Below, piece after piece: positions 20,916 through 24,426 of a DNA stretch of 24,426 nt. Source of the stretch: Xylaria sp. FL1777 (lineage: Eukaryota > Ascomycota > Sordariomycetes > Xylariales > Xylariaceae). Both the position numbers and the translations under genes were made by a program. Numbering within the stretch: position 1 is the first letter of the stretch; each line of letters starts with the position of its first letter. Below the pieces are notes generated by a model, which was not told the DNA's origin, searched no databases, and saw only the letters and a list, made by a program, of their open reading frames with translations. Location of the stretch: assembly GCA_022578965.1 (NCBI GenBank), contig MU400903.1:1-24426 (forward strand), given 5' to 3'.

Positions 20916-21004
20916 TTATTTCTTTTTTTTTAGAATTATTGTTTTAATAATTTTTCGTAAATATTTTTTTTTTTTTTTTTTTTTATATGTTATAATATTA
21001 AAGC
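20916..21004. other. T-rich junction after LTR copy 2
   Basis: Holds a run of 21 T at 20964-20984, which read on the other strand would be a poly(A) tract. No gene. Confidence 0.4.
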
Positions 21005-21641
21005 ATATTAAAAAAACTAACTGCTTATTTAAAACAAAGCAAAAACTTATTTTTGCTTCTTTTATTAATTTTATTAGCTATAAAATTATGCTTTGCTTTT
21101 GCTGTTTTAATTAGTTATTAATATATAAAATAACAAATAATATGTTTTGTTGTTTTAAATATATATGCGTTAGTTACTTTTGCAACAAATTAAAAGTTTT
21201 AATTAACTTAATTAATAATATAGTTTTTAAATACTATTGTTTTAAAAAAAAAAAAAACAAATAAAATAATAGCTACTTTTAGTTTAAAAAAAATTAAAAC
21301 AAGCTTAAAATAGCTTTAACTTTGTTTTAAGCAAATTAACTTAGCTTTATATATAAAAACGTTTTTTAAAAGCAAAAAGTATTAAAATAGTTTAGCAAAA
21401 GCTTTAATTTTTAAATAAACTAAATAAAATAAAACGCATTAAAAAAGAACAAAAAGCGCTAGCAAAAAAGCAAAAATAATAAAAAAAGCAAGCTAAAGCA
21501 ATATAAGCTACTTTATTTAAGTTTAATTAAAATTTTTTAAGCATTTTTTTTAAGGTAAACTTTTTTTTTTTAGTTTTAAGCAGTTAAAATATTAGCAGTA
21601 AAACTAATTTATAACTACTTTAGCAATTTTTAAGTGTTTTT
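21005..21641 (+). pseudogene. Relic of a coiled-coil C-terminal region of a fungal hypothetical-protein family
   Basis: Frame starting at 21006. Stops are frequent (about 13 in 100 codons) and almost all TAA, so the case rests on the pattern. After a Gln/Lys-rich stretch come KRFLKAKS (21357-21380), KIV-stop-QKL, then FLNKLNKIKRIKKEQ (21408-21452), KALAKKQK, two stops, KKQAKAI and ATLFKFN (to about 21525). Fungal proteins I recall from repeat-rich regions have RKQKRFLKERG-x-EMVRRG, then LDELDE-x-E and a Glu/Ala-rich helix. G-to-A change turns Asp and Glu codons into Asn and Lys, giving exactly LNKLNKIK. The following Ser/Asn-rich segment to 21641 would match the usual low-complexity tail. No database check was possible. 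The upstream part of the gene is not recognisable, possibly because the LTR interrupted it. Confidence 0.38.
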
Positions 21642-24426
21642 TAAGTTTTTAAGTATTATTAGCATATAAATATTTTTTTTATTTAATAAAATATTCTAAG
21701 TTATTATTATTTTAACAGAAATTTAGTATACTTTTAATTTTATAAACGTTTTAATTTATTTTTATTTTTAGTTATATTTTAATAAATATTTTAATAAATG
21801 CTAGTTTTAATAAAAAAATATAAAAAATAAAATAAATTTGCATATTTTTTAGTAATAATAGTTTATAATTAATAAGTAAAATAACTTCTTTAATTTTAAA
21901 AAAACTAAGTTTTTTAAATTTTAATTTATTGCTTAATTGTTTTGTTTTAATTTAAGAAATATTAATATTTATATTTTGTTTTTATTATAGTAAATAAACT
22001 TTGTTTTTTTTTTTAAAGGTTAGTTTTTTAGGTTGTTTTTTGTTATAGTATATTAATATCTATTATTATAAAAATTAAAAGCGTAGTTATAATTTAGCTT
22101 ATAACGTTTTAATTTTTATTATAATAGTTCTTGCTTAAAGTACTATAATTAAAATAGCAAGTATTTTTATTAATGTTTTTTTTTGTTTTTTAATAATTGC
22201 TTGCTATTTATAAATAGCTTTATATAAAAATATGTTTATATTTTTGTTTATTAATATATTATATAAGATTTATATTATTAATAATAGTTTTATTTAATTG
22301 TTTTATTAATAATTAATATAATTTTATAAATATTGTTTTAATATTTAGTTTAGTTTTTTTGTTTGTTTATTTGTTTATAAGTAATAAGCAGTTAAAAACT
22401 TTAGTTTAACACTAATAAGTTTAAAAAAGCTAGTTTTAAACTTAAAAGTAAACAATTTATTTTAGTTTAAAACAATTTTTTTTAGTAGCTTATGCTTATT
22501 TAAATATTAGTATATAAAAGCATATATAAATTGTTTAGCTGTTATATTTCTTTTAAACAATAAAAAATAAACATATTTAGTAAATTTATTAATAATAACT
22601 TATATTTTATTATATTATACTTTTATAACTAAATTAATTAATAAAAATAATATTATAATAAAATTTTAAGCAATAATATATTATGTTTATTTAAGTATTT
22701 ATATAAGTTATAGCAGTTTATAAAGCTTATATTAAGCTGCTTTAGCTTTATTATAAATATTGCATTTTTTTATAATAAATTTAATTATGTTTTATAGTTT
22801 TAAAAAATCGTACTTTTTTTGTAATTATTGAACTATTTTTATTGTTTTTTAGTGTTTATTTAATAAATGTTTATAAAATTTCTTAATAAACTTGTTTTAT
22901 AAAAATTTTAATAAGTAAACTTTATATTTATATATTAGCTTGTTATTTTTTAATCTTTTGTGTTTTTATAATTATGCTAACTTTTTTAAGTTATAAGCTT
23001 ATTATAGCTGTATATTTATAAGATTTTTAAATATAACTTTAATTTTTAAGCTTTTATTTTTTTAAAGATATAATACTTAAATGTTTTTTTTTAAAACTTT
23101 AAATCCTTTTTAACTTTGTTAACTAAGTATGTTTGCTTAAATGTTTTTTTTTTTTTTAATATAATATATTTTAAAGTTAAACTTAGAAAAAAAAACCATT
23201 TAATTTTTATGTTGTTTAGTAATTTTTTATATAGTTATAAATTTTGTTAAGTTTTAATAATTTAAATAAATTTTAATTACTTTTATAATTTTTATAAAAA
23301 ACAGTTTTTACTTTTTAAGTGCTGTAATAATTATAAGCAGTTCTTTATTATATATAAGGTATTATAATGCTACGTTTTATAGTGCTTTAAAGTAATAAGC
23401 TATTAAGTGCTATTTTTTGTTATTTTTTAGTTGTTTTAAAACTTTTATAATTATATTATCTAAAGTATTTATTTTTAGCTTTTTTTTTTTTTATAAATTA
23501 AGTAGTTTAACTATAAAATTAAAAGTAACTTTTAGTTTTAGTTCTTTAAAAGCTTTTTAAGCTTTTTTTAAAATTAAAAAGGATTTTTTTTTGTATTTTT
23601 TTTTTGTATACTTTATAAAGTAAAATGCTATTTTTTTAAAGTTTTAAATTAACATTTAAACATAGTTTAAAAATTTTAATGTTTGTTATATGTTTATAAT
23701 AGTAGCTAGGTTAAATATTTTTTAGTTTTATACTATATTAATTTTTAACTATTAAATTTATATTTGTTTTAAAATAATTATAAATTTTAAAAAGTTGATT
23801 TTTTATGTATGCTATATATACTTTTTTGTGTTAAGTTATAATTTTGCTTGTTTAAATGTTTTTAATACTTAAGTTATGTATTTTTTATGTTTTTTTAGTA
23901 TTTTAAAGTAAATTAAGATATTATTTAAATAAATAAATATAAACTTGTTTAAAAACTTCCGTAAAATTATTATTATTATATATTAAAAGCTAGCTAGTAT
24001 GTTTTATAGTTTTTATAGTATAACTATATATTTATATAGTTTATATATTGTTTATATAATAGTTTTTTATTCTTTTTTTTTAGCTATTTTAATAGTATAA
24101 TATTTATTTAAAATATTAACTGTTATAAACTATTTTGCTTAGCTAATATTTTTTTTTATAATTATTAGTAAAATAAAGAAATATTTATTTATAATAATAA
24201 TTATGTTTAATAGTTAATAGTTAACTACTACTTGCTATATTAGTTTTTTTTTATTAATTAGTTGTTTTTTATTTTTTATTTTAAGTATTAGCACTATAAA
24301 ATATTTAATAAATAACTAAAATTTTTTTAGGAATTTTTTTGCTAAATTTTTTTAAATGTATTTTTATAAAGCGTTTGTTTTATTTAAGCTTATATAGTAT
24401 ACTTAATAAAGCTTTAGTTAATATTT
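21642..24426. other. T-rich RIP-degraded flank, no gene
   Basis: Long T runs, very low GC and broken frames throughout. I see no RNA gene, array or motif that I can support. Composition resembles 1-2465. Confidence 0.55.

Noticed and set aside
2461..20920. Target-site duplication around the LTR pair
   Set aside because: TAAAG before copy 1 and TTATT after copy 2 do not match, even when transitions are allowed. Flanks of each copy taken alone do not match either.
1..24426. Mitochondrial or plastid DNA because of the high AT content
   Set aside because: No rRNA, tRNA or respiratory gene is recognisable, and an LTR pair with RIP-type divergence fits nuclear heterochromatin.

Overview
The window is extremely AT-rich, about 13% GC in the poorest lines and up to about 30% in the richest. 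It has no intact gene, rRNA, tRNA or CRISPR array that I can support. The best explanation is heterochromatin from a filamentous ascomycete (Pezizomycotina) destroyed by repeat-induced point mutation (RIP) or a RIP-like process. The strongest direct evidence is a pair of 494-bp direct repeats (2466-2959 and 20422-20915). They align without a single gap and differ at about 65 positions by hand count, all but one of them C/T or G/A. They look like LTRs: they begin TG (TGTAACGGACC in the better copy), end CA (GTAACA in the better copy), and carry a TATA box near the 3' end. Across the window the surviving C residues sit mostly after purines and stop codons are nearly all TAA or TAG, as expected after mass C-to-T change on both strands.

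Layout. 1-2465: T-rich flank with no recognisable gene. 2466-2959: LTR copy 1. 2960-3950: A-rich, featureless. 3950-5760: degenerate minisatellites and duplications. 5761-6480: slightly GC-richer patch. 7512-7820: minisatellite. 8930-9126: short duplication. 10021-10860: probable decayed coding frame. 11160-11560: simple repeats. 11941-12480: weak decayed frame. 13293-13592: a 300-bp array of 45- and 60-bp units. 13985-14290: foldback array with a 39-bp hairpin stem. 14594-14824: tandem array. 15102-15455: MITE-like inverted-repeat element. 15961-17094: decayed gene encoding an Asn/Lys-rich repeat protein. 18900-20040: second decayed gene. 20422-20915: LTR copy 2. 21005-21641: relic resembling the C-terminal coiled-coil region of a family of fungal hypothetical proteins. 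21642-24426: T-rich flank.

The parts do not work together as a living system. They read as nested, dead mobile elements and repeats. The two LTR-like copies may bound one retrotransposon swollen by later insertions (17.5 kb between them), or may be two independent solo LTRs. I found no target-site duplication, primer-binding site or reverse-transcriptase motif to decide. Heavy RIP over more than 24 kb is compatible with a centromeric, subtelomeric or AT-isochore position, which the sequence alone cannot distinguish.
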